From NCBI GenBank assembly GCA_016271365.2, contig CM057456.1, positions 885,294,001 through 885,358,000 on the forward strand: a DNA stretch of 64,000 nucleotides, written 5' to 3'. A program made the translations under genes and the position numbers. Positions 1 to 9,479 of this stretch are shown here, piece after piece (positions within the stretch are counted from its first letter, which is position 1; every line of letters starts with the position of its first letter). Source of the DNA: Neoceratodus forsteri (Eukaryota > Chordata > Ceratodontiformes > Ceratodontidae). The notes under the pieces are model-generated. The model saw only the letters and a program-made list of their open reading frames with translations. It was not told the DNA's origin and did not search any database.

Positions 1-133
1 ACCCCAAGTACGTCTGCCATCCGTGCTGTCTTCGACTTTCTCTTCCTGAGGTTCACCAGGGGTGCCTGGTCACCCTGCCGCTTCGCATGGCTGCCTCCTC
101 CCACAGTGGAGCCATCACTGGAGGTTCCTGGCA

Positions 134-921
134 TCACGTCCTGCAGGGCCGAGGACACTGGGGAGGCCCCTGCTGTGTCGGTGTGCACCGATGTCCCCTC
201 ACCGGGGTCTTGCCCTGGAATGGCAGAACACACCTATCACCATTACACACATCTGTGTACCTCACCCCAACCCCCCACGGCCAACCCCAGCCCCATGCCC
301 CTGTCCCCCACGCACCTGTGTGCCTACGCACACCACAGGTGTGACATGCAAACTCCCTCGAGTGAACCTGTGCCACCACCCATGCCATGCCTATCACCAT
401 GTGCTGCGTGCCCAGGATACACCTCCACCGACATGCCAGAACCCTGCATACACACTGCACAATGCACGTACCTGTGTCGGGGCACTCCCGCTGCACACTG
501 TCATCATCTTCATTCCCCAGGTGCTGGCATGCATCCTCGGTGGTATCCCCATCATCCTCCATGTCCAGTTCAGGGCTGGCCACCTGTGAGCTCTCCAGGA
601 TGAACACTGGTTCGGTGGTAGGCCGTGTTCCCAGTATGGTATCCAATGTGTCATAGAAGGGGTACACTACACCGGTACCCCCCCGGAGTGTCTGTTGCTG
701 TCCCTGGTTTTATGGTACCGCATCTTCAGTTGCTTTATCTTGTCACGGCATTGCTTTGCCATCCGCTCCACCCCATTCCCGAACAGGTAGTCCGATACCT
801 TCTGATACACCTTTGTGTTGTGCCTTGCACTAGCTAGCTCTGCCTGCACCTTCTCCTGGGTCCAGAACTCCACCAGGAGTTTTGTGGCCTCATCCGACCA
901 GGTGGTGCCGCAATCTGACAT
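134..921 (-). pseudogene. Myb/SANT-like (trihelix) DNA-binding protein, frameshifted
   Basis: The reading frame starts at 921 (MSDCGTTWSDEATKLL) and its first ~75 residues form a Myb/SANT-like DNA-binding domain. The spaced aromatic residues W8 and F19-W20 are visible, as is the conserved third-helix pattern AKQCRDKIKQLKMRYHKTRD. Such domains are found in MSANTD/ZSCAN-type host proteins and in the accessory protein of Harbinger transposons, where they bind DNA and help import the transposase. After the SGG at about residue 80 the frame is lost in a run of C's near 678-686. It resumes in another frame with an acidic stretch (MEDDGDTTEDACQHLGNEDDD), so one small indel separates the two halves. 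Downstream of about 450 the sequence no longer looks coding, perhaps an intron. The position just inside a transposon-like terminus favours a transposon gene over a host gene. A sequencing or assembly error at the homopolymer is possible. Confidence 0.6.
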
Positions 922-1496
922 GGTCCTGCATGTGGGCAGCGTGGCGTGCTGCTGTGGTCACTGCTCGGCACAGGCCTGTCTAACCTCCACCAGTCACAGG
1001 CGGTGCTTGGGGGCTGGGGTCACTCTGCAGTGGTGCTGGTGTGGTGTTCTCTGGCACTGCTGTCCTCTGGGGGCTTGTCGTGTGTTGTGGCAGCTGTTGG
1101 GGCCCCCTTCACACCTGTAGCACACAGTGCTGGCGTCTTTTGCTGCCTCCCTATGGCTTGTGCCCACTGTTTGCATTGGGCACCAGTGCTCTTCCCCCCC
1201 TTGTAGTTCTTGTACAGCTGCTGCAGGCAGCACCCCCTATTGGCACACTGTGTCTCCTGGCTGCACCTTTCTTGGATGTGTGCACCCAGCTGATCTGTGC
1301 TCCGTGCCTCTGACGTTGTGCAGGTGCTGCCCTGCACCGTTTCCACCTCGCTGCAGTGGTTACAGTCCTCGCGTGCCTCTCTGCCTTTTGGGCACTTCCT
1401 TCTTCATCTGTCTCCCAAGTGCCCCTCTGTGGTGCACTGCCTGCTGGTCTAGCAGATGACTGGGGGCTAAATGGTCGTGCGTTTAGACGGCCGGCA

Positions 1497-1646
1497 GTAA
1501 CGTTATAGCCTTGTGACCGTTTCTGTAACCGTCGTAGAAACCACCTCCTGACAGGTTTCTACAACGGTTGCAAAAACGCCTGCTGTAACGTTACCAGTGT
1601 AAATGCACGCTGTTACCGATGCGGTTTACACCCTCTGTAACGTTAC
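1497..1646. repeat. Subterminal iterons GTAACGTTA (three copies)
   Basis: The palindromic word GTAACGTTA(C) occurs at 1497-1505, 1585-1594 and 1637-1646, with related ACCGTTnC words between (GACCGTTTCTG, AACGGTTGC, TGTTACCG). Clustering within 190 bp of the transposon end suggests binding sites for the transposase or the Myb-like protein. The function is inferred. Confidence 0.45.
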
Positions 1647-1683
1647 AGAAGGGTTTTCGGGCTGCAGTGTGGACAGGGCCTTA

Positions 1684-2100
1684 GTGCCATTTGTGTAATC
1701 ACAGCAGCACTGTGTTTACCTGTACTGCCTTTGGGTGGTACAACTAAGGTAGTCGAATCAATCTGCCCCTTTATTAAGCTGACCTGAATATCAGTGACAT
1801 CTCCCCCTGCCCCCACTCACTGGAGTAGGGAGGCAGGGTTGTCTGGTCCCTATATCCCAGGTCTGCCGCACCTCCAGTATCATTTAACAGTGTTCACGTT
1901 GGTTATTTGCTGAAAGTGATACAGTTGTTCTGGACAAAGTTAATTTTGTATTTTGCTTGTTGTTTATCAGATTCTTTCTTTATCTTCTCCTTTCTAGTTA
2001 CAACTTACTTGCACCAGTTTATCTCCAGCTATTTCCTGTCTTAGTTTTGTACCAGGACATTGCTTGGTTTCCCACTGGGCATAGCTTTGCCCCCCCTTCT
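1684..2100. other. No gene recognised; possible LINE 5' region
   Basis: I see no ORF or repeat I can name. The stretch directly precedes the L1-type endonuclease and could be its 5' untranslated region. Confidence 0.3.
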
Positions 2101-2160
2101 GGCCTCTCATCAGACTAGCGGCCTGCACAACATGAGGTAAATGGAAGCAGATGGGGAGAA

Positions 2161-2860
2161 TTGGTCACTATGACAAACCCGATGCTTCAAGGGTGGACAT
2201 GCATCTCATGGAATGTCAAGGGCCTTAATCATCCAGCTAAACAGACTAAGGTGCTTCATCATCTTAAATACCTTCATGCGGATGTAGCCCTGTTGCAGGA
2301 GACACACCTCGCAGCCAGGACAGTGAGATGGCTTAAGAAGCACTGGGTGGATCAAGTGGTACATAGATGTTCCTCGTTCAAATCGAGAGAAGTAGCTATG
2401 CTAGTGAACACGGCTTGTCCATGGGTGGAAGATGGTGTCAAAGCAGATAAACAGGGACATTGGGTGGTTGCCCGTTTTGCTTTTCCAGGGGGGAAGTTAG
2501 TGGTTGGAAATATCTATGCCCCTAATCAGGACTCGGAGGATTTTTTCCCACAGGTCAGCCATGTGTGTTCAAAAAGGATGAAGAAAACCTCCCAGTTATG
2601 TTAGAGGGAGACTTTAACTTGGTGGAAGATATTTTCTTACATAAAACCCAGCCTACCTCCGAGGCTCATCCGAAGGCCAGGGGGCTCCTGTGGAAATGGA
2701 AAAGGAATGGGGCTTATGTGACCTTTGGCGCAAGGATAACCTCGATAGGAGGGATTATACCTTCTTCTCCCCGGTACATGGCACATACAGCTGCACTGAC
2801 TTCTGGTTGGCTAACCGGGCGGCTGCTCAGGGTATTCACGACCCCACCATACAGACTAAG
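2161..2860 (+). pseudogene. L1/Tx1-type AP endonuclease domain
   Basis: The frame opens with CISWNVKGLNHPAKQTKVL, the typical start of an L1-clade apurinic endonuclease, followed by ALLQETHL (catalytic Glu of the QETH motif) and VVGNIYAPNQD. Near 2565 a frameshift leads to LEGDFNLVED (GDFN motif). A further shift leads to a YSCTDFW stretch, equivalent to the family's YSRIDFW region. The histidine-bearing SDHAP motif appears only after the next insertion (about 3750, read as SDDAP). The enzyme would nick target DNA for target-primed reverse transcription. Two shifts and the split motif make this copy inactive. Confidence 0.75.
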
Positions 2861-3735
2861 TGACAGGAAGCTCCTGCCACTCTTGAGGACCAACCTTTCC
2901 TTAAATCTGTTGCAACAGTTCTTCTATTTCTTAGTCTAGTCTATCCTTTACAATTTCTAGCCCATAAGGTTGGCCACCTATGGGCAACCCTCCCCTTTCC
3001 TGACTATGCTATAGTGTCCTCTTTAATTTTCCTTTTCCCTCTCAGGTCCTCGTACAGGGAGGTTATTGTTGTGACCTCCAAGCATATGTAAAACAGGTTG
3101 TGTTTATCGTTGTTGGATTTAGTATGTAATAGCACTATGTCATAATATACCTTATGTTTATGAAACCTGTAAATGTTGAAAATACCATGGCACTAGGTGT
3201 TTTTGATAATGGTAAAAAGTACTAGGTGACTATTATAGACATTAAGTTAGTTGTACTATTTAAAATGCATGTAAATTGCTGTAAGTTGAACAAGTTTGAC
3301 ATTTCATGGTGATTTGCATATATCCCATGGTGCTTTGCATAATGAAAGTATGTATGATGTTGTATTTGTTTGAAACTTGATTTGTTGCCAATGACCTTTG
3401 GGGTAACCCTTTTTTCAGTCATTCTGCATTGAGGTTCTTCGTCTATAGCTTTTTTTTTTTTTTTTCTTTTGAGCCCCCACCACCCAAGCAAACAAGGCCC
3501 ACACAGGGATGAAGGGTTTTCACTAAAAATGTTTAGATCTGAGATCAGTGTCAGTAGGTGCTGGCTAAATGCAAAGATAGGACCATTCATAGTCTGTTGC
3601 TGCAAACAGATGTACTGAAGAAGGCATATGCTATTGCTGAAGCTTATTTCTTGTATTTCGAATAAACATCACACAAAGATTGTGTTTTCAGCCTGAAGTT
3701 TGGTGCCTGGTCCATCTGTTATTCTACAACCCCTC
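2861..3735. mobile_element. Unclassified insertion inside the L1/Tx1 LINE
   Basis: The endonuclease reading breaks at about 2860 and the L1 linker resumes at about 3736, so the block between is foreign. It is AT-rich and holds a poly-T run (3450-3466). It ends with a stretch containing GAAGAAGG (3618-3625) and AATAAA-like sequence (3661-3667), as many short retroposons do. I found no diagnostic terminal repeats. A minus-strand ORF at 3222-3605 shows no recognisable domain. Confidence 0.4.
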
Positions 3736-4485
3736 CATAGACTATCCTCATCTCGGATGATGCCCCTATCACCATGCGCTACCTGTACCCCGGGAACACA
3801 CACACATGCCTCCCCACGGTGGAGATGCAGTCCACTCTTACTGAGAGACACGGCCTTTTGTGCTCAAAATTTGGAGGAGGCTTAGAGGTACTTCCAGATT
3901 TGCTCCACGGGTGAAGTGGGTCCAGGAATGGTCTGGGACGCCTTCAGAGCTGTCCTCTGTGGGCGTATACTGGCCTACTCGGCAGCACAGAATAGGAAGA
4001 GGCGTGAAGAGGTTGAGAAGCTTCAGCAGCAGCTCAAACCACTGGAAGACCAGTACAAAAGGTCCCCTAACCCCCCCCTCCCCACCACCACCACTTGTTA
4101 TCCACCATCACTGGATTAAAATACAAGATTAATACGATTCTACAACAGAAGGCTGCATGGCAGCTTATGTGGTCCTAGCATAAGTTCTGGGAGAGGGGAG
4201 ATAAAGGAGGAAAACTCCTTGCCTACCATCTCAGAAAGCAGCAGGCCTCATCTCAGATCCATGCCTTGCGAGATCACGCCTCATTAATACTACAATAAGA
4301 GACTTCTATTCTCTCCTTTACAGCTCCAGGCTGCCCCAAATAGAGCAGGAATAGATGCGGTTAATGCATACTTTCCTGGACTCCACTCCCATTCCCAAGC
4401 TTGTAAGTGCAGACAAGGACATGTTAGAGGCAAATATCTCTCTCCTCGAACTTAAAACGGCCCTTCTATAGATGGCAAAAGGGAA
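3736..4485 (+). pseudogene. L1/Tx1-type ORF2 linker between EN and RT
   Basis: The translation includes MVWDAFRAVLCGRILAYSAA followed by a charged helix with KRREEVEKLQQQL (3950-4045). This is the usual region between endonuclease and RT in L1/Tx1 elements. Later shifted pieces continue to the CR1 insertion at 4485. The linker is broken by stops and indels. Confidence 0.65.
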
Positions 4486-4766
4486 ACATAGAAACATAGA
4501 CTCTGACAGCAGATAAGGACCACTTGGCCTAGTCTGCCCATTTCCCTACCTACAGGATAAGCTGCAGATCCTAGTTAACCAACAGCCTATTTCTTCCTAT
4601 CCCCCACAACAATTGCCTTATGTCTGTCCCATGCATTCTTGAATTCTTTCACAGTTTTAGACCCCACAACCTCCTCAGGAAAGCTGTTCCATGCGTCCAC
4701 CACCCTCTCTGTGAAAAAATACTTCCTCACGTTGACATTGAGCCGTCCCCTCTTTATCTTCAAATT
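4486..4766 (-). mobile_element. CR1 LINE, 5'-truncated 3' end
   Basis: Read on the minus strand this gives NVRKYFFTERVVDAWNSFPE, the C-terminal end of CR1 ORF2, then the 3' UTR ending in repeated ACATAGAA-type octamers (ATAGAAACATAG on the plus strand at 4487-4498). It sits exactly between two halves of the L1 sequence: GGCAAAAGGGAAA before and GCACCAGGCCCCG after would rejoin as the L1 PGPDG region. It is therefore younger than the L1. CR1 copies are usually severely 5'-truncated like this. Confidence 0.85.
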
Positions 4767-5750
4767 GCACCAGGCCCCGATGGTATGACCATGGAGCTTT
4801 ACCAGGCAATACAAGAGGAGATTTCCCTACCCGTTTTAGAGGCCCTCCAGGAGGCTCACAAAAAGGAACTGCTTCCATTGACCATGAGGGATGCAATCAT
4901 CACTCTGCTCCTGAAAAAAATCAAATGACCCTCTAGACTGTGCCAACTTCCACCCTATTTCACTGTTCTCTGTAGACACCAAGATCTTGGTGAAAATTCT
5001 GGCCAACAGGCTAGAAAAGGTGCTTCCCTCTCTTGTCCATCTGTCACAGGCTGGATTTAGCAGGGGTAAATGTGAGGCAGTTGACCTCCGCACAGTACTC
5101 AACCTGAAATGGCACACAGCCCAGTCCAAGGAACCTATGGAAGCCCTGGTGGTAGACTTCTCCAAGGAATTAGATTCTGTAGAATGGGGCTATCTGCACC
5201 ATGTCCTGGAGGCTTATGGGTTCAGAGGGTCTTTTAGGGGATGGATTAAAACATTATACACTTTACCCACAGCTAAAATACTTACTAACAACTCTCCCCC
5301 TCATTCGAGCTGCAATGAGGTACCTAACAGGGCTGCCCGCTGTTGCTCCTGCTCTTCTTGCTGGCCTTGAATCCCCTAATAAGAAGGCTCGTAGCCAACC
5401 TGGACATACAGGGCATAGACGTAGGTAAAAAGTCCTATCTGATCAGTGCGAATGTGGACAATTTGCTCCTCACCATTACCAACCTGGACAAGGCTTTGCT
5501 TCAGATCATGGCCACCCTCACAGACTTTGTAGCCTTTTCAGGCCTACAAGCTAATAGGGAAAAAAACACCTTATCTCCGCTCAACCTGGCCGGTACAAAG
5601 GAATTCCTAGCCGGCTCTGATCTGGTAGGAGCACCCCAGGGGTTTACATACCTCGGCATAAGGATCATAATGTCCTGGAAGGACCTGGTGGATACAAACT
5701 TCACTCCCTTACTAAGTACCACCACTGCTAAAATGCAGCGATGGAGATGA
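4767..5750 (+). pseudogene. L1/Tx1-type reverse transcriptase domain
   Basis: It begins with PGPDGMTMELYQAIQEEI (RT motif 1 region), continues with KILANRLEKVLPSLVHLSQAGF and then VVDFSKELDSVEWGYLHHVL. The latter is motif A, where the family has DAEKAFD-x-VEW, so the catalytic motif is degraded. Motif C should read (Y/F)ADD but here is ANVDN (about 5450), a loss of catalytic aspartates. A frameshift lies at about 5320-5345. The region then continues as GLQANREKNTLSPLNL. Loss of both catalytic motifs shows the copy is long dead. Confidence 0.8.
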
Positions 5751-6669
5751 GTCAAGTTATAACTAAAAAGCGAAGTAGAAGCCATCAGAATGTTCCCTCT
5801 TCCCAAAATCTCCTATCTATCTTAATCTCCTGGTACGCATATCCCCTAAGATTTTCATCACTCTGGATAAGTCCATAGCTGGGCTATTCGGGGAAGGGAA
5901 GACCCCCAGATTTGGAAAGACAAAGCTCAAAGTGCATTGGACTAAGGGAGGCTTAGGACTGCCATGGCTTTTGGGATACTCTTTGGCATATAGGATGGCG
6001 CAGGCCACTAAGTGGTTTCTGCCTCCTACAATGTATACGCCCCCCTGAGTGTCATTAGGGACTGACTCCGCAAGCGGTCATTGGCTGGGAGTGCTGCTAC
6101 AGGCAAGGAAGCCCCCAAAAGAGGCATGTGATCCCATAGTGGTCAAGACCTGGAGAGCATGGCAGCTGGGACTCTCACTATCCTGCATACTAAAGGGGAC
6201 TTGGTCTCCCCCCTTCAGGTTCAATAGACTGTGGGACAATCCCACCCTGCTAGTTGGAAAGGGACCAATATCTTGGCCCTCCTGGGAGGGCAAGAGGATA
6301 TGTGTAGTAGGGGACTTATGTATACTGGCCTCTGAGGTACTAATGTCCTTCCAACAGATTCAGGAATGACACTCCCTCCCTAAACAGGATTTTTGGAGGT
6401 ACCTGCAGCTTTGGGATGCTCTGAAGGCTCTCTGGCACTCCATGGTTGAGACACCCAAATGGGACTGGCTCGATGCCCTATACAAACCTGGAGGACTGAA
6501 GAGTATCGCTGGGACTATACATAAGATGCTACGGGACTCATGCCCTCCTAATTTAGAGAACTGCAGATCTCATTGGCAACAACAGCTGAACACCACGGTA
6601 TCCCCTGAACTATGGGCCCACTGCCTGAAACAAGCTTGCCTTAGCTATAGAGACTCAATCCAGAAACAA
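5751..6669 (+). pseudogene. L1/Tx1-type ORF2 C-terminal region
   Basis: Short frames in several phases continue the L1 ORF2 after the RT. Examples are WRAWQLGLSLSCI and the stretch at 6442-6678 encoding KWDWLDALYKPGGLKSIAG. Stops and shifts are frequent. The block ends at about 6669 where an unrelated insertion begins. Confidence 0.55.
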
Positions 6670-7500
6670 ATGATTTGATACCTTTTATTGGACCAACATG
6701 GATGTTACAGAAAAGAACAAAGTGCTCTAGCTTTCGAACCTACCTGGTCCTTCTTCAGAAGCTTTATGGCGGTTATTTTGAAAATCCCATACTATTAACA
6801 CCATATTTTGTTGAAAAAACATAAATAATTCTCATTGGTTTAACATATACATTTAAAACATAACAGAAGATTACATCAGAGGAGTTAATTAACACCAGTA
6901 TGCTTCTAACTGAGGAGCCTCAGAAGGGCAAAGGTTATCAAGAATTCTCAACAACCAGAGAGTTCTTCTCACATAAATTTTAAAATGACTCAGTATGCTA
7001 AGAAAGCATTCTAGTGATAAAAAAACTTGGGCTAGCATTCTCTCTAATACATGTAAGATGAGGTTACAACTTACATTCCAAGTGTCCTGGTGTATTAAAG
7101 AACAGATAATGAGAGACAAAACCATGAAATTAGGTATAACTGCAAGTTGAAAAAGAGCCCCAAATTAAAAATACACATATATACATGATGCATGATAGTA
7201 TCACTTGTAAGTGTAAGTGCCAAATAAAAATACTTGTCAAGGACCCCCAAGAAAATGAGAGCACGAGCCTGATCAGTGCAGATTTCAACACAGAGTCAGT
7301 GTATAACAAAAATGCACAGAATCAGTCTAAGGAATCTAAATGAAAACTTCCAAGGATGAAATCCTCCAGGACCCCTCCTTTTTTTTCCCTTTCTCTCCCT
7401 CTCTCTCTCCTTGGGAAAGACACTGTAACTAGTAGGAATGAGATATACTGTATGTGCAAGAGACTCGAGAAGTCAAATGATACAACTGAAAATACTTCAT
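6670..7500. mobile_element. Unclassified insertion, with GAAGAAGG/TTCGAA type repeat
   Basis: The L1 reading stops near 6669 and resumes near 7500. The first 110 bp, read on the minus strand, contain CTGAAGAAGGACCAGG, GGTTCGAAAGC and GGTCCAATAAAAGGTATCAA. This resembles a wording seen in several ancient vertebrate repeats. The rest is AT-rich with a CT-rich patch (7378-7412). I cannot assign a class. Confidence 0.35.
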
Positions 7501-8010
7501 CGATGGTACTGAACCCCAACACAGCTACACTGGATGGGCCTTATCCCTAAAGAGCAATGCTGGAGATGCCAGCAGAGCCTTGCTCACCTCCTCCATGTCC
7601 TATGGCAATGCCCAAAATGATCCCACTTCTGGGCTGGGATACTAGAGGATTGCTCCAAAGTGTTAGGGCAGGATATTACTCTGACCACCCCCTTTTAGTC
7701 CTGTTAGAGGATACCGCTACATTAGACCCACTTCCCCTTTGAAGCACTGGGTAGTGTCAGTCCTGATGGAGGCCAAGCGTGCCCTCCTAATGAAATGGAG
7801 ACAACCTGGTCCCACGTGCTTGTTAACTTGGCATGCAGCAGTAGCACAGCTGTCCATTTTTGAACTCCTTTCCTACCATAGTCTTCATAAAGGGCCCAAA
7901 TATTACCAAAAATGGGGTGCATACCTCCACTCTCACCTATGCTCAGTGCCTCCCTCACCTCCTGGTAACCCACCCTCTTGACTGTGGTGATGCATAGCTG
8001 CTCCTCTGAT
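7501..8010 (+). pseudogene. L1/Tx1-type ORF2 cysteine-rich C-terminus
   Basis: At 7553 the frame reads EQCWRCQQSLAHLLHVLWQC, matching the CWRC...H..W.CP zinc-binding-like motif at the C-terminus of L1-clade ORF2. It is followed by WAGILEDCSKVLGQDITL. Later frames (to about 7980) read LTWHAAVAQLSIFELLSYHSL and a tryptophan/tyrosine-rich end. It completes the element interrupted at 6670. Confidence 0.7.
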
Positions 8011-9479
8011 CCTCTATCCTTTTTCTTTCTGAACAGTTGGTAAACAAGCCAGATACTGAACATTTTTGTTATTAAGAGTTGGTCCACTCTGGACAACCTT
8101 TCGGGTTGGTTGGTTGGTTAAGAACAGGTTCTCTCTCTCTTTAAAAATTGTATTTAATGCACCTGACTTAATACAAGATTTGTAACTGTTATAGGATCAA
8201 TCTGATGCAGTTTTACAGGTGGTCCTGACCATGTGGGGTGTCTAGTGGCTGAGGCTTATGGCTGCACGGGGGACTAGGCTTCGGTTTAGTCGGGCAGCCG
8301 GCAGACCAGGCCGACAGTCCTCTTAGGTTTCTCCAGGGGCCAACTGGTGGGTTGACACCAGCAGGGATCCGTAGTGGCAGCTGTGGGCATTTTCGGCCGT
8401 GGTTCCTCTTATAGGATTTTTTGGGCCCCCACTCCTGCACTAATCGGACTCAGAGAAGAGGACTCCTGCTTTAAATCTACCCTGCCTGACTCTGAGAAGA
8501 GGACTCCAGCTTCAAACCTACCCTGCCTATTTACGGTCAGATTTTTAATTTTATTATTTGCTTTGCTGATACTCACTTTGGAAGGTAGTGAGAGTGCCTA
8601 TGTTCAGACTCCCCATGTAGTGGGAGTGCCTGGGGGCTGAAAAACAAAATCATTTTGGATACTAACTTTAATTCAGCTCAGGTAGTGAGAGTACCTGTGC
8701 TTCGTTGGCCTTCCTAGGTTGTGAGATGGCCTCAGGGGGCTGAAGATTTTTATCTTTTGTGCCGATTTATTTCATATCTTTGGATTTAAGTTACAGTTAC
8801 AGCTTCAAGAAATTTTATTATCTACTTTATGACTGGTTTTCTTTAAGCTGACCCAACCACTGTTCTGGACTCTGAGACTGAGTTACTTATATTTTGAATT
8901 CATCTTGTATATTTTATGTTATGGGGGTGGGTGATTGTGGGTATTTATTATATTGTTTGATTACGAATTTATTATTTCTATTTTTATTTTATTTTTATTG
9001 ATGCTATGTTTATGTCTGTTAAGTAGTAAGGTCATGATTTTTGAATTATTTGTGTAAGTGAGAAGGGTGCGACTTAGGTGGGTTTTTAGTTAGAAGTCCT
9101 ATTGTGTATATTGTAATTTAGGGTAGTTAGTTATTTATAAGAAATTTAGGACTTTGATGTGGTGTTTGGCGCCAGTTGTAGTGATTAGCTTGTGGTATGT
9201 GCCTGTCAGCCCCCTGGTCTTACGTTATTCGTCCCTCCTCTCCGGCCCTCCACTTATTCTCCCCTGCCTTTTTTCTATCTACCAGCGTAGTCGGGTGCTT
9301 GGTATTGTGCGTAGGGAGGGTGGGGTGGGCGTGAAATATTGGAGGTCAAGGAACGGTCCTCTCGCATTGGGTTGGTTAGGTCCAGAAAACGCCCTGGGGC
9401 AAAATGGAGCCTAGAACATGGTAATCCATGTCTGGTCCCCATACCCAAGGGCACCATCTTCTTTGATGTGCAAGTAGCC

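Larger units (their letters stand above)
1..1680 (-). mobile_element. Harbinger-like DNA transposon, 5' part (runs off window)
   Basis: On the minus strand the element begins at 1680 with GGCCCTGTCCACACTGCAG and is flanked by TTA (1681-1683). A three-base TWA target duplication is typical of PIF/Harbinger elements. Inside lie a Myb/SANT-like coding region, which Harbinger elements carry beside the transposase, and subterminal copies of GTAACGTTA. The other end and the transposase are not in the window, so the TSD cannot be confirmed and the class is inferred from terminus, flank and cargo together. A hAT or unclassified element is the alternative. Confidence 0.5.
2101..8200 (+). mobile_element. 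L1/Tx1-type LINE, dead, broken by nested insertions
   Basis: Parts of a single L1-clade ORF2 occur in the expected order: AP endonuclease (2161-2860), linker (3736-4485), reverse transcriptase (4767-5750), C-terminal region (5751-6670) and a cysteine-rich tail (about 7500-8010). They are separated by three insertions: an unassigned block (2861-3735), a CR1 3' end (4486-4766) and another unassigned block (6670-7500). The pieces carry many stops and shifts, so the copy is inactive. Its 3' end near 8200 is approximate. The L1/Tx1 assignment rests on the endonuclease start, the PGPDG RT motif and the CWRC tail. The exact subfamily is not determined. Confidence 0.75.

Noticed and set aside
62..603. 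Overlapping plus-strand ORFs of 85-175 aa near the window start
   Set aside because: They are proline/histidine-rich shadows of a GC-rich region. The minus-strand frame has the Myb/SANT domain and acidic tail, so the plus frames are not genes.
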